From Marvania coccoides (lineage: Eukaryota > Chlorophyta > Trebouxiophyceae > Chlorellales > Chlorellaceae), in assembly GCA_963854735.1 (NCBI GenBank), contig OY978103.1:248001-312000 (forward strand): DNA of 64,000 nt. The letters run 5' to 3'. Positions 1-11,000 of the stretch are shown here, piece by piece. The notes beneath the pieces are model-generated. The model was not told where the DNA came from and did not search any database. It worked only from the letters and a program-made list of their open reading frames with translations. Numbering within the stretch: position 1 is the first letter of the stretch; every line of letters begins with the position of its first letter. The position numbers were made by a program, and so were the translations under genes.

Positions 1-2
1 TC

Positions 3-1343
3 AAGGTATCCCTCCACGACTGCCTGGCGTGCAGCGGCTGCGTCACGTCGGCAGAGACGGTGCTGTTGCAGCACCAAAGCGTAGAGGAGTTTGTGGCCCG
101 CCTGGCCGACCCCACAACCACCGTCATCGTTTCCTTGTCCCCCCAGTCCATGGTTTCTCTTGCTGCGGCGTACGGCATGCCCCCAGCAGAGTGCGTAGCC
201 AAAGTCACAGCGGTCCTCAAGTCTCAAGGCGTGATGGCCGTATTTGATGTGGGCTGGGCCAGGGACATAGCCCTGCTGGAGGCAGCATCGGAGTTCGTCG
301 ACCGCTGGCAGCAGCGGCGTGCTAGCCAGAATGGCGGTGCTGTTCAGACTTGTACTACAGCAGCATACGGCAGCGGCCCAGCTTTACCATCGCAACAAAC
401 GTCGGCGCTTCCCATGCTAGCGTCGGCGTGCCCTGGTTGGGTGTGCTACGCTGAGAAAACGCATGGCAATTTTGTCCTCCCTCACATCAGCACAGCTAAA
501 AGCCCGCAAGCGGTGCTGGGCACCCTGGTAAAGCGGCAGTGGGCGCCAGCGGCAGGGTTGGAGGCATCCCGCGTGTACCACTGCACGGTGATGCCGTGCT
601 ATGACAAGAAACTCGAGGCGTCTCGCGATGATTTTGTGGTTCCTACTCATTCTGGAGGATTGGTGGAGCCTCCGACCCCAGAGACCGACTGTGTGCTGGC
701 CACCACCGAGCTGCACGATTGGCTGCAGAGCTTGCCAGGGGTGGACTTGCGTGCTGCGCTTGCTGTCCCGCTGGACGCTCCCTTTTCAAACCAGGTGCCA
801 GCTGGCGGTGGACGGTCGTTCGGCGGGGCTGGAGGGTCGGGAGGCTACATGGAGCACGTGTTTCGCGTCGCCGCATGGGAGTTGTTCGGCCAGAAGCTGC
901 CCCCAGGGCCGTTGCCTACTGTGCAGGGTCGAAACGCAGACGTTTGCGAAGTATCGTTGGTGGTGGAGGGGCGGCGCGTGTTGCACTTTGCGGCAGCATA
1001 TGGATTTCGCAACATCCAGGGGCTGATGCGCAAGATCAAGTCCGGGCGCTGCGAGTACGACTACGTGGAAGTAATGGCCTGCCCCTCTGGTTGCCTCAAC
1101 GGCGGCGGACAGGTGAAGCCGGCGCCCGGCCAGTCGGCACACCAGCTGATAGAGCAGCTGGAGACCGCCTACCATGGGGGGGACTACCTTGAACAGCGCT
1201 CTCCACAGCAAAATCCCTCTGTTGCTGCTCTGTATCGCGACTGGGTAAGCGGTTGCCCAGGATCCGCCCCTGCCAGGCAGCTTTTCCACACCCAGTACCA
1301 TCGCAGGGAAAAGAACCTGGCGTCAGCCATTGCCGATTGGTGA
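3..1343 (+). CDS. NAR1: NAR1/NARF-like cytosolic Fe-S cluster assembly protein, 5' partial
   Basis: The reading frame is open from the window edge, so the start codon and roughly the first 50 residues lie upstream. The first visible residues, KVSLHDCLACSGC (from base 3), are the N-terminal Cys-x2-Cys-x2-Cys cluster site of Nar1/NARF, an iron-hydrogenase relative. Further cluster-binding regions follow: LASACPGWVCYAEKTHG, VMPCYDKK and MACPSGCLNGGGQ. Nar1 is a scaffold in the cytosolic iron-sulfur assembly (CIA) pathway and passes [4Fe-4S] clusters to the Cia1-Cia2-Met18 targeting complex; it has no hydrogenase activity. The protein ends in ...IADW, and a C-terminal Trp is a known feature of Nar1 used for docking to that complex. 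About 446 residues without an intron. The family call is secure. Confidence 0.93.
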   Translation, partial: KVSLHDCLACSGCVTSAETVLLQHQSVEEFVARLADPTTTVIVSLSPQSMVSLAAAYGMPPAECVAKVTAVLKSQGVMAVFDVGWARDIALLEAASEFVDRWQQRRASQNGGAVQTCTTAAYGSGPALPSQQTSALPMLASACPGWVCYAEKTHGNFVLPHISTAKSPQAVLGTLVKRQWAPAAGLEASRVYHCTVMPCYDKKLEASRDDFVVPTHSGGLVEPPTPETDCVLATTELHDWLQSLPGVDLRAALAVPLDAPFSNQVPAGGGRSFGGAGGSGGYMEHVFRVAAWELFGQKLPPGPLPTVQGRNADVCEVSLVVEGRRVLHFAAAYGFRNIQGLMRKIKSGRCEYDYVEVMACPSGCLNGGGQVKPAPGQSAHQLIEQLETAYHGGDYLEQRSPQQNPSVAALYRDWVSGCPGSAPARQLFHTQYHRREKNLASAIADW

Positions 1344-1669
1344 TTCAGTGGCTACTTTTTTTTGGGGGGGGGGGGGGGGGGTGGAGGAGGGTTGAGGGCA
1401 GCATTGGAAGCGACGATGCTTGCAATTTTTAGGGCGGCAAGCTCTTTTCTTTGTTTAAATTTAAAATTTTAAATCCACAATAAAACAAAACCAGTGTTAT
1501 TTTTTTTGTTATTTTTTTTAAACCCCTATAAGAAACTGAAACAAAACAACAAGTTACCTGAAACATAACAAAACAAAAACCTGAAACAAACCTGAACTAT
1601 TTTTTTAATAGAAAATGCATATGCTTTTATTAGATTTATTATTTCAATTGCATTTGTGCAGTTGAAATC
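1344..1669. other. Intergenic spacer with G18 tract
   Basis: Spacer between NAR1 and the next gene on the same strand. It holds an 18-base poly-G run at 1364-1381 and then AT-rich, low-complexity sequence. No coding signal was seen. Confidence 0.6.
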
Positions 1670-3658
1670 ATGATTTTGAACACGTGCTTGCCACAAAGCT
1701 TGTGCTCTAGACCTTGCCTTCGACAGTTGTCATCATCACATCCGCCACCCTCTGTCGTGCGCTGCTTAGCAAGCTCAAGCTTAGCAAGCTCAAGCGAGCC
1801 CCCTAAGGGAAGTGATAAAGAGAGCGCTCTGAAGAAGGATGCGCGCCCTAAACGAGGACCTTCACCGCCCCGCCCGAAGGAATCGAAGAACAGCAACCAG
1901 GTGTGGCGGCTGTTCAATGTGAAGGTCCCTGCCGCAGAAGACCCAGGAAAAGATGATTTCGGCATCCACCCGGCTTTGCTGAAGTCCCTTGCAAAGCGCA
2001 TCGGCATCAAGCTTGAGAAGCTCGGCGGCAATTGCGTCAGCATTGTCCGCAAGTCGTTTGACGCCCGAAAGCTGTCCTCCAAGTGCTGGGTCTACGTGGT
2101 CGACGTCCCTCAAGAAGCAGCCCCCGGTGCGAGGCTATTTCACCGGCCAGGCCAACTGGAGCTGCTGCCGCAGGCTGCAAAACCTGAACTACCGTTCCCT
2201 AGCAGCAATTCGGCGTCAAAAGTGGTGGATCCCCTGCCCGTCGTGGTGGTTGGATCAGGCCCCGCTGGCTTGTTTGCTGCACTGGAGGTTGCGGAGGCAG
2301 GTCTGCCGGTGATGCTGCTGGAGCGTGGCCAGCCCGTCGATTTGCGTGGCAAAGATATTGGCGCTCTCTTCGTGCGGCGCCAACTCAACGCAGAGTCGAA
2401 TCTGTGCTTTGGCGAAGGCGGCGCTGGGACGTGGTCGGACGGCAAGCTAACGACCCGCATTGGGCGCAATGAAGACCCTGTGCGTCACGTGCTCCAAGTT
2501 TTGTGCGATCTCGGCGCACCGCAGTCAATTCTGGTGTCTGGCAAGCCTCACTTGGGCACCGACCGCCTGGTCCGCATCTTGCGCGCCTTCAGAGAAAAGC
2601 TAAAGAGCATGGGCGTGGACGTGCGCTTTGGGACCCGCGTGGAGCAGCTCATTGTGCTGGACGGCAGCGCTGCCGGGGTGCGCCTGGCTGATGGCAGCGA
2701 GGTGGCAGCTTCGCGGGTGGTGCTGGCGGTGGGGCACAGCTCAAGAGACATGTACACTCATCTGGCATCGTTGGACGTGGCGATTTCCCCCAAGCCCTTT
2801 TCGGTGGGCTTCCGCATTGAGCACCCGCAGTCTCTAGTGGACCAAATTCAGTACGGGGAGAGGGATGCCGCAGAGTTCGTGATGCGCGGAAAAGGGCCCA
2901 TTCCTGTGGCGGAGTATCGCCTCACAGCTAATTTTGACGAGGGAGAGGAGGAGGGCGCGCAGCGGCGGGGGGTTTACTCGTTTTGCATGTGCCCAGGAGG
3001 ACAAATTGTGCCCACCTCAAATCGCCCAGACGAGTTGTGCATCAACGGAATGAGCTTCAGCCGCCGAGATTCCAGGTGGGCAAACTCGGCGCTGGTGGTG
3101 TCGGTATCGGAGGCCGACTGGGCGCACCTCTCGCCCCAGCATGGAGCGCTAGCTGGAGTGGAATACCAGCGGGAAATCGAGAGGGAAGCAGCGCGGCGGG
3201 GAGGAGGCAACTTGGTGGCCCCTGTGCAGCGCGTGCCGGACTACCTAGCAGGACAGCCTTCCACAGGCGAGCTTCCTTCGTCTTCGTACCGCCTGGGCAT
3301 CAAAGCGGCTCCTCTGCACGATCTCTACTCCAATACCATGTATGGGGCTTTTAGGAAAGCTCTGACTCGGTTTGAAGCCACCATGCCAGGGTTCTGTGGG
3401 CCCTCCGCGCTACTGCACGCGGCGGAAACGCGAACGAGCGCTCCAGTGCGAATTGAGCGGGGGGAGAACACCCAGAGCGTGTCGCTGCGGAATCTGCACC
3501 CTTGCGGGGAAGGGGCAGGGTACGCAGGCGGCATTGTGAGCTCGGCAGTAGATGGCGTTCACGTGGGCAGGCAAATTGCTGCCGAACTGACTGGACGCTC
3601 TGACCTTGCCGAGGCGGCGGAAAATGCATCGCACGCTGGCGTGAAGGCAGGCTATTAG
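1670..3658 (+). CDS. Plastid-targeted FAD-dependent oxidoreductase (COG2509 type)
   Basis: Single uninterrupted 662-residue frame starting at an ATG. The first ~50 residues are Ser/Arg/Leu-rich with few acids, like a plastid transit peptide. A dinucleotide-binding beta-alpha-beta motif, VVVVGSGPAGLFAALEVAE, lies near residue 190, followed by LLERGQPVDLRGKDIG and the family motif NLCFGEGGAGTWSDGKL. The C-terminal FAD contact region reads GEGAGYAGGIVSSAVDG. This matches bacterial and plant FAD/NAD(P)-binding proteins of the type Arabidopsis annotates as At4g30720 (pigment-defective phenotype). The substrate is not known. It converges with POP1; the stop codons are 90 bp apart. Confidence 0.87.
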   Translation: MILNTCLPQSLCSRPCLRQLSSSHPPPSVVRCLASSSLASSSEPPKGSDKESALKKDARPKRGPSPPRPKESKNSNQVWRLFNVKVPAAEDPGKDDFGIHPALLKSLAKRIGIKLEKLGGNCVSIVRKSFDARKLSSKCWVYVVDVPQEAAPGARLFHRPGQLELLPQAAKPELPFPSSNSASKVVDPLPVVVVGSGPAGLFAALEVAEAGLPVMLLERGQPVDLRGKDIGALFVRRQLNAESNLCFGEGGAGTWSDGKLTTRIGRNEDPVRHVLQVLCDLGAPQSILVSGKPHLGTDRLVRILRAFREKLKSMGVDVRFGTRVEQLIVLDGSAAGVRLADGSEVAASRVVLAVGHSSRDMYTHLASLDVAISPKPFSVGFRIEHPQSLVDQIQYGERDAAEFVMRGKGPIPVAEYRLTANFDEGEEEGAQRRGVYSFCMCPGGQIVPTSNRPDELCINGMSFSRRDSRWANSALVVSVSEADWAHLSPQHGALAGVEYQREIEREAARRGGGNLVAPVQRVPDYLAGQPSTGELPSSSYRLGIKAAPLHDLYSNTMYGAFRKALTRFEATMPGFCGPSALLHAAETRTSAPVRIERGENTQSVSLRNLHPCGEGAGYAGGIVSSAVDGVHVGRQIAAELTGRSDLAEAAENASHAGVKAGY

Positions 3659-3748
3659 AGTGATTTTATTTTTAATTTATTTATACCAAAACAATAAAAA
3701 GAGAACAGTTTATTAGTAGTTTAGTTTATAATTCATTTCACCATATGG

Positions 3749-6132
3749 TCACTTTTCGACTGGCAAGGACAGCCGCACTGGAAAGATCTTTGACGAGCCG
3801 GGATTTGCAACCCACGCCTGAACTTCTCCCTTGTCTCTTCGAGCCTCGTGATACTGCAGGCTTCTCAACCGCCATACCGCAGCTGCACTGCACACCGCCA
3901 CAGACGCTGCTGCCCTGCCAGTGCCATAAGGCGCAGCAGAGGTGATATATCCAATGTATATCAGCCGAGCTGGGTCAAGGAGTTCTTCACCAAGAAATTC
4001 GTCCTCAAACTCATTTTTCCCACCCCTGGTTTGAAGATACCGAACCTGGGAGCTGCGTTCGCCCTCTTCGCCTGCAATCACGCACACGACAGCGCGCTCA
4101 GCCGCCACACCCCGCTTCACCACGCACACCAGGGTCTCCACGAAGCAATCACGCCGCTCTGCCGAGTCCTCTGCTGCTGCCGCCTTTGGCGTCCAGTGCA
4201 GCCGCCCCGATGACAAGGCATTGGTGACAGGACGGGCTGCCACGCCTGAACACATCTCCAGCGGCTCGATGGAAGCGCCAAATAGAGCCTGGAGCATGGT
4301 AAATTCGCTGCGTGCGATGAACGGCACACTATTTTCGAGCAGCGCTGGATCTCCGTTGCCACTAAGCAAAGCACACCATTCCGGGGCGGCATGGGGCTGT
4401 GTGATCTTCTTCGACGCACTTTTGGCTCTCACATTTTGTTCTGTACCAGCTCTGCGCATGAGATCAGCGTACGCAGCGGTATCTGGGGCGTCATGAGGGT
4501 AAAATGAGTGGTGCTCAAGAGTGTGCAACCACCGCCACTCCCGCTGCCCTGTGGCCCGACAACCTTGAAAAATCAACGCCAGCCACACGTGCTTCACCCA
4601 CCCAGGCGGTAAAACGATCGACCAGCCTCCCCTGCCCCTTCGCACAAACACAGCGCTGCAGTGCGTCGTGCCCGTCACCAGGGGCGCTTCCTGCTCGGAA
4701 TGAACCACCATGAGCTGCCGCAGGTGATGTCGCGCCTGGTTGATAGCTGTACCATTGATTGGAGCAGGGTAATTAGGTGTCAGAATGTCAACGTAAACAG
4801 GCGAATGTTCTCCTGCCGCCGCCGCCGCCGCCTCCCGGTCGCCAAGGAGGCTCGCAGAGGCCGCGCCCATAGCCTTGGGCTTGCCCAAGCGAGGGTCCAG
4901 CAGCGCTAATTCAGATGCTTGCTGCGGTTTAAGTCTGCAGAGCTGCCGCGGCAGCTGACCATTATTGCTGCTGCCTTGAAACAAAGATCGAGCTACAGCA
5001 GCGTCAGCCCCAGCCCCTCTGACCTCAATGCGTCTTAAATCCACGACTTGAAGGCTCACAGACAAAAATTCTGAGACCACGGTCTTCAACGCTTTAAAAG
5101 CTGCTGCTGCTGAGAGGCCATGCGTCCAAATACACAGTCGGACAGGAAGAACAGATGCTGCTGCTGCTTGCTGGTTGTGCGACGAAGAGACGCTCCAAAT
5201 CCGCACTGGAGATATTGTACCGCGTGGAAATGCGTCTGCAGCGTGCAGCACGGCGTCTTCCTCCCACCCAGGTGCCCAGCCATCGCGGTGAAGAGCTGCA
5301 ATGATTGCGGGGTCAACAACTCTCTCCAGGCAGCGTCGCAGATCATCTGCGGGGCCCGAGACGAGCAGCGGGCACCAGTAGGAGGCGTCATGCAAGACTG
5401 CCCCGCCGGAAATCCTGCGGGCAAAGGCTCTGCTGCCGCGTCCCTTGCCAGGCTCGCCCAGCGGCACAACCCACCCACACCTGAGGAATATAAAAGAAAA
5501 ATGAGTCCAAGTCCGTATAGCAGCCGATAAAAAAAAATGGAAGCATGGAGGAAAAAAGTGCAGCAAAGCATCAATTGCGCTCGCTCACCCAAGGGGTTGC
5601 ATGGCGAGCCTCTTTGCTTGCCAAACGTGCGTCTCCAAGCGCCTTTGGGGACAGCTGGGCGAGGAGCTTGCCAGCACTGACGCCTCCGTCCATCGAGACT
5701 GATCCAAAATGGCCTCGTTCAGCTTGCCAGGCCGCCTCCGCATCTTCCTATTTGTGAAGGAAGGAGCGTCGCCGGCGTCCTCCACACCAAGCTCGTCTTT
5801 GTCAGCCTGTTTGCTCACGTTGGGTCTGCGCCGGTGAGAGTACGAGTTATGGCTTTTTGTGCGTCTCCTCAAGTGTCGAGGGATGCCCTCCACGCCGTAT
5901 TTGGCTCCAAACTCTGACGTTTGAACGGCGCCGGCGAGAGCGGTAATCTGCAAAAGGCGCCAAACAGGAAGATTGAAAAAATGTCGGAAAAATCTAGTAT
6001 GCTCACGGGTTACCATCTATATTTTTTGCACACCTCTGGCTCACGGCTGGCGGCGAAAATATTGATGTCCAAAGCACGAGGTAATGCAAACTCCTGTCGA
6101 CGCCTGGCGCCAGAGGAGGATGGCGCCTCCAT
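3749..6132 (-). CDS. POP1: Ribonuclease P/MRP protein subunit POP1
   Basis: Exons (minus): 6132-6034, 5947-5589, 5480-3749; all junctions keep frame and give 729 residues. The N-terminus carries LPRALDINIFAASREPE joined by splicing to ITALAGAVQ. Next come the POP1 hallmarks: EGIPRHLRRRTKSHN, an Arg-rich NRKMRRRPGKL stretch and RRLETHVWQAKRLAMQPLG. The POPLD domain is visible in exon 3 (GGWSIVLPPGWVKHVWLALIFQG, then HSFYPHDAPDTAAYADLM). POP1 is the large scaffold of RNase P and RNase MRP and binds their RNAs during pre-tRNA and pre-rRNA processing in the nucleus. The gene is divergent from the p31comet-like gene with 245 bp between start codons. Confidence 0.93.
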
Positions 6133-6377
6133 TTTAATGTATGCGCCTGATAGTATCAATCATTAATTTGCCGGAAATAGCGAAAAAATATTCGAAACAG
6201 CCTGCTCGGCGAGGTGTGCAATTTTTTTTGAATTTCATGTCGAGCTGAAAGAGCAGCTTAAAGCTTAAACAGAAAAAAAAACTCGTATATTTAAAAAGAA
6301 GCGTAGATGCGCGCGGCTTGATTGAAAAGTCGACAAAATGAATTCTATTTTATCATCATGATATTTTATGTCATAAA

Positions 6378-7166
6378 ATGAAAAGACGCAGCAAGGTGGA
6401 GACAGCCACGGTGCACATCCCGATGGGAGCAGATTGCACGCGCAGCCTATGCGCTGCTGTGCTGACAACTTTCATCAAGCACCTGCTCTTCGTCCGCGGC
6501 CAAATCCCGCTGCTGTATAATGAGCTGCTGGAACTAGAGAGAGTAGCGCAAGCAGCCCAACGCGCTGCCGTTGCCAAATCACGTGCTATCTCGCGACCGA
6601 GGAAGAAGACCCGCACCACCAGGCTGCTCAACGGCACTGAATCTCTCTTTACCTGCATCACGGCAGAGCTGTTTTCCACCACCCAAGCAACCTCAGCCTT
6701 CCTGCTGCTCGGAGCTTCCTCTTCCTCGCCAAGAGAAGTTTACGAGTTTGTTTTTCCAGCAGCGGCAGGGCCCAACAGCTGTTCGGCCGACAGCGCAGAG
6801 GAAGAAGAAGAGCGGAGCTTCAGAGGGGGTGAGACGGTGCTGGAATCGCAATGCCGGCGAATCCTGCGGGAAATGGCGATGCGATCCATGGATCTGCCGG
6901 AGGGAAACGCACCAGAACGCCGCTGCAAGGCGTTTCTGCTGCTGAGCGTGCCAGGGGCTTCTCCTTTGCTGCCGGCAGCTGGGTTTGCACCTCGCAGAGA
7001 CTGGCGGCTGCGGCAGGCCAAGGGCACCCACGCCAAGGTGGTTCTTCACGCTGGATACGACTTTGAAGAGGGGGAGGAGGAGCAGTTGGAAAATGGCAGC
7101 GTTGTGGGGCAGCAATTGTGGCTTCAAAGCACAGCAAAGATTCAAGGCCTGGGAAAGAACAAGTGA
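6378..7166 (+). CDS. p31comet / MAD2L1-binding-protein homolog
   Basis: Intronless 262-residue frame with an ATG start. Landmarks fall in the p31comet order: FIKHLLFVRGQIPLLYNELLEL near the N-terminus, FLLLGASSSSPREVYEF in the middle, DWRLRQAKGTHAKVVLH and a C-terminal LWLQSTAKIQGLGK. These mirror the human segments with 'RQQIP', 'LLGG...SPKEFYEL' and 'IWFQAP..FKGF'. p31comet has a HORMA-like fold, binds closed MAD2 and acts with the ATPase TRIP13/PCH2 to disassemble mitotic checkpoint complexes; in plants it also acts in meiosis. An acidic insert (EEEEE) sits around residue 142. I am fairly sure of the family, though sequence conservation is low. Confidence 0.8.
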   Translation: MKRRSKVETATVHIPMGADCTRSLCAAVLTTFIKHLLFVRGQIPLLYNELLELERVAQAAQRAAVAKSRAISRPRKKTRTTRLLNGTESLFTCITAELFSTTQATSAFLLLGASSSSPREVYEFVFPAAAGPNSCSADSAEEEEERSFRGGETVLESQCRRILREMAMRSMDLPEGNAPERRCKAFLLLSVPGASPLLPAAGFAPRRDWRLRQAKGTHAKVVLHAGYDFEEGEEEQLENGSVVGQQLWLQSTAKIQGLGKNK

Positions 7167-8014
7167 AATAAGCAAGCCATCACAACTTCAAAAAATTGTA
7201 AATGCAGTAAAAAACCATATATCTATGCAGCAGAAACTGGAATCATTGATGATATACAACATATATAATAAATCAAGGCCCCTGCCCTGTTGCCGCATAT
7301 TGTCGCCCTTTGCGGAGTCCCAATCATCATCAGCTCCCTGCTGTCCGTGCCCCAGTGCTCAGCGATGTGCAGCAGCGCCGCAGGATCTCAACAGAACAAA
7401 GAATACCAAAATGTCGCCAGCAAAAAAAAATAAAAAAATAGAGTTAGTGGAGACAGATAATTTCCTGGAAATACTTGTATCTGTACCTGGCTTGTATATT
7501 GTCCACTCTTGTTTGAGCGTAGGCCAAAAGGGCCGCAGAAACTGGACCTACGAACTTTGTCATAGCCAAGGGGAAGCGGCGGTCAGCATGACTCACTTTC
7601 AAGGCAGGCGCCCAAGGCAAATACAACCACTCTCTTTCTGCATCACAACCACTCTCTTTCCTCCTCCCATGTATATGTGTATTGTCTAATAGCCCTGAAT
7701 CCCAAATATGGAGAAGATTCCTTCTTTCCTTTTTGAGAGTTGACCCTCACAAGTCAAACGCTTGCCTCGATCTCTTATCGGTGTGGCGAGGCTCTCCCCA
7801 GAGGAGATGCCATCATTTGCAAGGTCAAATATTGCATCATAACCTGGCAAGGTCTAGCTTTAAGTTCTGATCGCACATCCATCACATCTTCTGAACCTTG
7901 ACAGGCGACAGGCTATTATTATATTTCTATCAGCTCATTATAACTTATAACATATTAAACCACAACAAACGCGTTCTCAGCATTCTTGAGGCGCCTCCTC
8001 TCCCTTCGATTTCA
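7167..8014. other. Intergenic spacer, AT-rich
   Basis: 848 bp between the p31comet-like gene and the first ABCA start codon. Open frames here are short and lack similarity or a start context. The 5' end of the ABCA gene is not fixed: the frame is open upstream of the chosen ATG, so part of this spacer may be 5' UTR or coding. Confidence 0.5.
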
Positions 8015-11000
8015 ATGGCCAAGCACGCGGCAAACGGCATGGCCAGGAAGGCGTCCCAGCCCCTCGCAGTCAACACTGGCACCTCCTGGCAGCCACTTTC
8101 TGGTTGGAAATTGTCATGGACGCAATTTACAGCGCTGATGAACAAGTTCCTGATCGTCAGGCGAGTTTGAAAATCACCATCGGACACGTTAGTTGGAACC
8201 TTGAGCGCCAGTGCGTGTATATTATTTATGCAGGAGACGGGCCTGGAAAATCAACCTTCTGCTGGTGGCACAGGCAGCCCTCTTCATGGCACTGACGTGG
8301 TGCGTTGACCGTGCTGTGTCTGCCTCCAACCAGCGTCGCCCCGTGTTCTCCACCGTGCCCACCGCAATGCCGCAATCCATCGGCCCAGTCCCCGATTGCA
8401 ACACTAATATGTTTCTGCGGCAAGATATCCCGTGCTACACCCTGCTTTACGCGCCACAGGTACGTAAACGTCTCTTTGCAGCTGCCGTACGTAACCCAAC
8501 TTTTTGAGCTGGTTTGCATTATATTATACACATTTCTGTAAATTCCACCAACAGGGCATTCCTATTGTCGACAGCATAATATCTGCCGTGGTCCAGACGA
8601 ATGGAATATCTGGCTCCTCGGTGCGCGGCTTCACAAACAGCTCTGAAATCGACGCCTTTCTCCGGCAGAATCCCAATGCGCTGGCTGCTGTGGAGTTCAT
8701 CGTTGAGAACCCTACGAACATTGGCTTCACTATCCAGACGAACTCAAGCACTGAGTGGTTTAAAGGCACGGAGGAAGAAGAAAAAAGCATAATAAATTAT
8801 TCTGTCAACCATTTGAAATCATCCCATTTCAATTAATATGTTTTTGTCAATGTTTCAATTAAATCTTTGCAGGTCGCTGGCAGGACCCTAACCAGTATAT
8901 CCAGCTCCCGGTATGAAATCGCCGCCGCTGCGTTTTTCCTATGCCGCTGTTGCGCATGCCCAACAACTAACATTTCGATGTTGCATTTGTATTTACACAG
9001 GTTCAGGTGGCAATTGAAAGAGAGATGGTCAAAGCAATTGGCCAACAGCCCAATCTCGAGTGGGATGTTGCTGTCACGCAATTTCCCCACCCACCAGCCA
9101 AGGTAAGAAAGAAAGAAGGAACTCTTCAAAAGCAGCAAATTCCTCAAAATATGCCATCGACGGATTCGAGTGTTGATTAATAACCACCCCGTGTCCTCTA
9201 TGCAGTCTCCCTCAGCGATTGCAAACTTTCTGCCCACCTTCATTTTCAGCAGCCTTATGTTCCAATTCGTCCTCCAGCTGCATGACATCCTGCATGAGAA
9301 AGAAAGTGGAGCGAAGCGGACGATGAAAATCATGGGCCTCAAGAGCAAGGGTCCTTTCTGGGCATCGTGGATTGTTAGCCAGGGCTTTTTGGCCGGCTTC
9401 GAGGCCTGTCTCATCATTGGGTTCGCATACGCCTTTAAATTTGATTTGGTACGGGAAAAGCTGCCATTTACTTTTTACCACCTCAATACTTACCGACTCT
9501 TCTTATTGACTGACTGACCGACCATCTATCTGTGAACAACTGCAGTTTGTGAGAAACGATTTCTTGCTTAGTTTTTTTCTCATCCTGGGCGTGTCGCTGG
9601 CGATGACTTCCTTCGGCTTCTTTGTTGCGGCATTTCTGAGAAAGGCATCGGCTGCTGTTCCGGTTGGATTTTTTCTTTTCGTGGTAGCATGGGTTTTCCT
9701 GGTTGTCCTCCGATTCGGCTTTCCTTTCCATCCAAAATACAGTCAAGCCTCGAGGCTATACTTCGCCTCATTCCCATGGACGCTTCTTGGAAAGGGCATC
9801 GATGATCTTGCTGAAGCTACATCGGGTCTCACAGGGGGCCTGGCGTGGGCAGATCGCGATGCCTACTGCCAAATCGACCCCCCCTCGCCTCTTCTTCAAC
9901 AGATGTTGAGCTTTTATCGAACCAATTGCGTGATGCCTCTTTCTGAAATTTACGTCATTCTAGGAATTCAAACTATCGCCTACTTGCTGATGGCGCTGTA
10001 CTTGGATGATATTCTTCCTGATGAGAATGGGACGAAGCGCGCACCTTGGTATTTGCTTCAGCCTAGCTACTGGTTTCCTTCCATGGTACGCATGCTAACT
10101 ACTGGCCCCTCTTCTCAGCTATATGGCATTTGCCTCACGCGCTCGCGATTAAATTTTATGCAGGGCTCGAATAAGAAAGCCGCCCAAGCTGCCTTCGCCT
10201 CTCGAGCTGACGGCGAAAATGGCATGGACGCCGACGTTAAGAGCGAACAGGATCGAATGACAGCTCGATGCGAAGCCTACATCAAGGGTGAGAAGGCCGG
10301 AGATTCAAGCTCGAAGTACGCGGTTGAAATGTATGGCCTGCGGAGGGTCTTCAAGCGTGGTCGCCTCTTCAAGAAGGAAAAGGATTACGCAGCAGTTGCC
10401 GGCACCTGGCTGGGGATTAAAGAAGGCAAGTTCTTATCGTTATTTCCCAACATCGGCATCTTTCGACACAGCCCTTCGGAGTTGAAGGCTTTGTTTGACC
10501 CCTTCGTCAATTTCTCTACTCCAGGAGAGTGCTTTTGCCTGCTCGGACCGAACGGTGCAGGGAAAACAACAACCATCCACTGCTTGACTGGGATTTTACC
10601 CTTTTCAGGAGGTATGCAAAAAATAAAAATAAAAAAATGAATGAATAACAATGGGCTGCACTGTAGCTCAGCCACCGTTTATGTTCGGATAATGGTTTGC
10701 ATCCTGCCCTCTCCGAAAAGGGTCAGGTAATAAACGACTCCTTTTATTTCATATAAAAACAAAGAAACAAAGTTTTTCTCTATCGAGTTCCTTTCGCGTG
10801 CAGGGGATGCGCTGATGTACGATTGCAGCATTGCAAGGACCTTAGACCCTGTCCGTTCGCTCTTAGGCGTGTGCCCACAATTCGACACGGGCCTTTGGGA
10901 GTTGCTGACAGGTAGGGAGCACCTCAGCTTGTTTGCTAGTATCAAAGGAATCCCGGCAGCGGCGCGCGCCGGCGATATATCGCAGCTGCTGGAAGATGTC

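Noticed and set aside
8504..8836. Reading through ABCA A exon 3 into EEEEKSIINYS as coding
   Set aside because: ABCA relatives join FKG directly to the xWxDP segment; the extra residues come from intron sequence, so the GC donor at 8766 was preferred.
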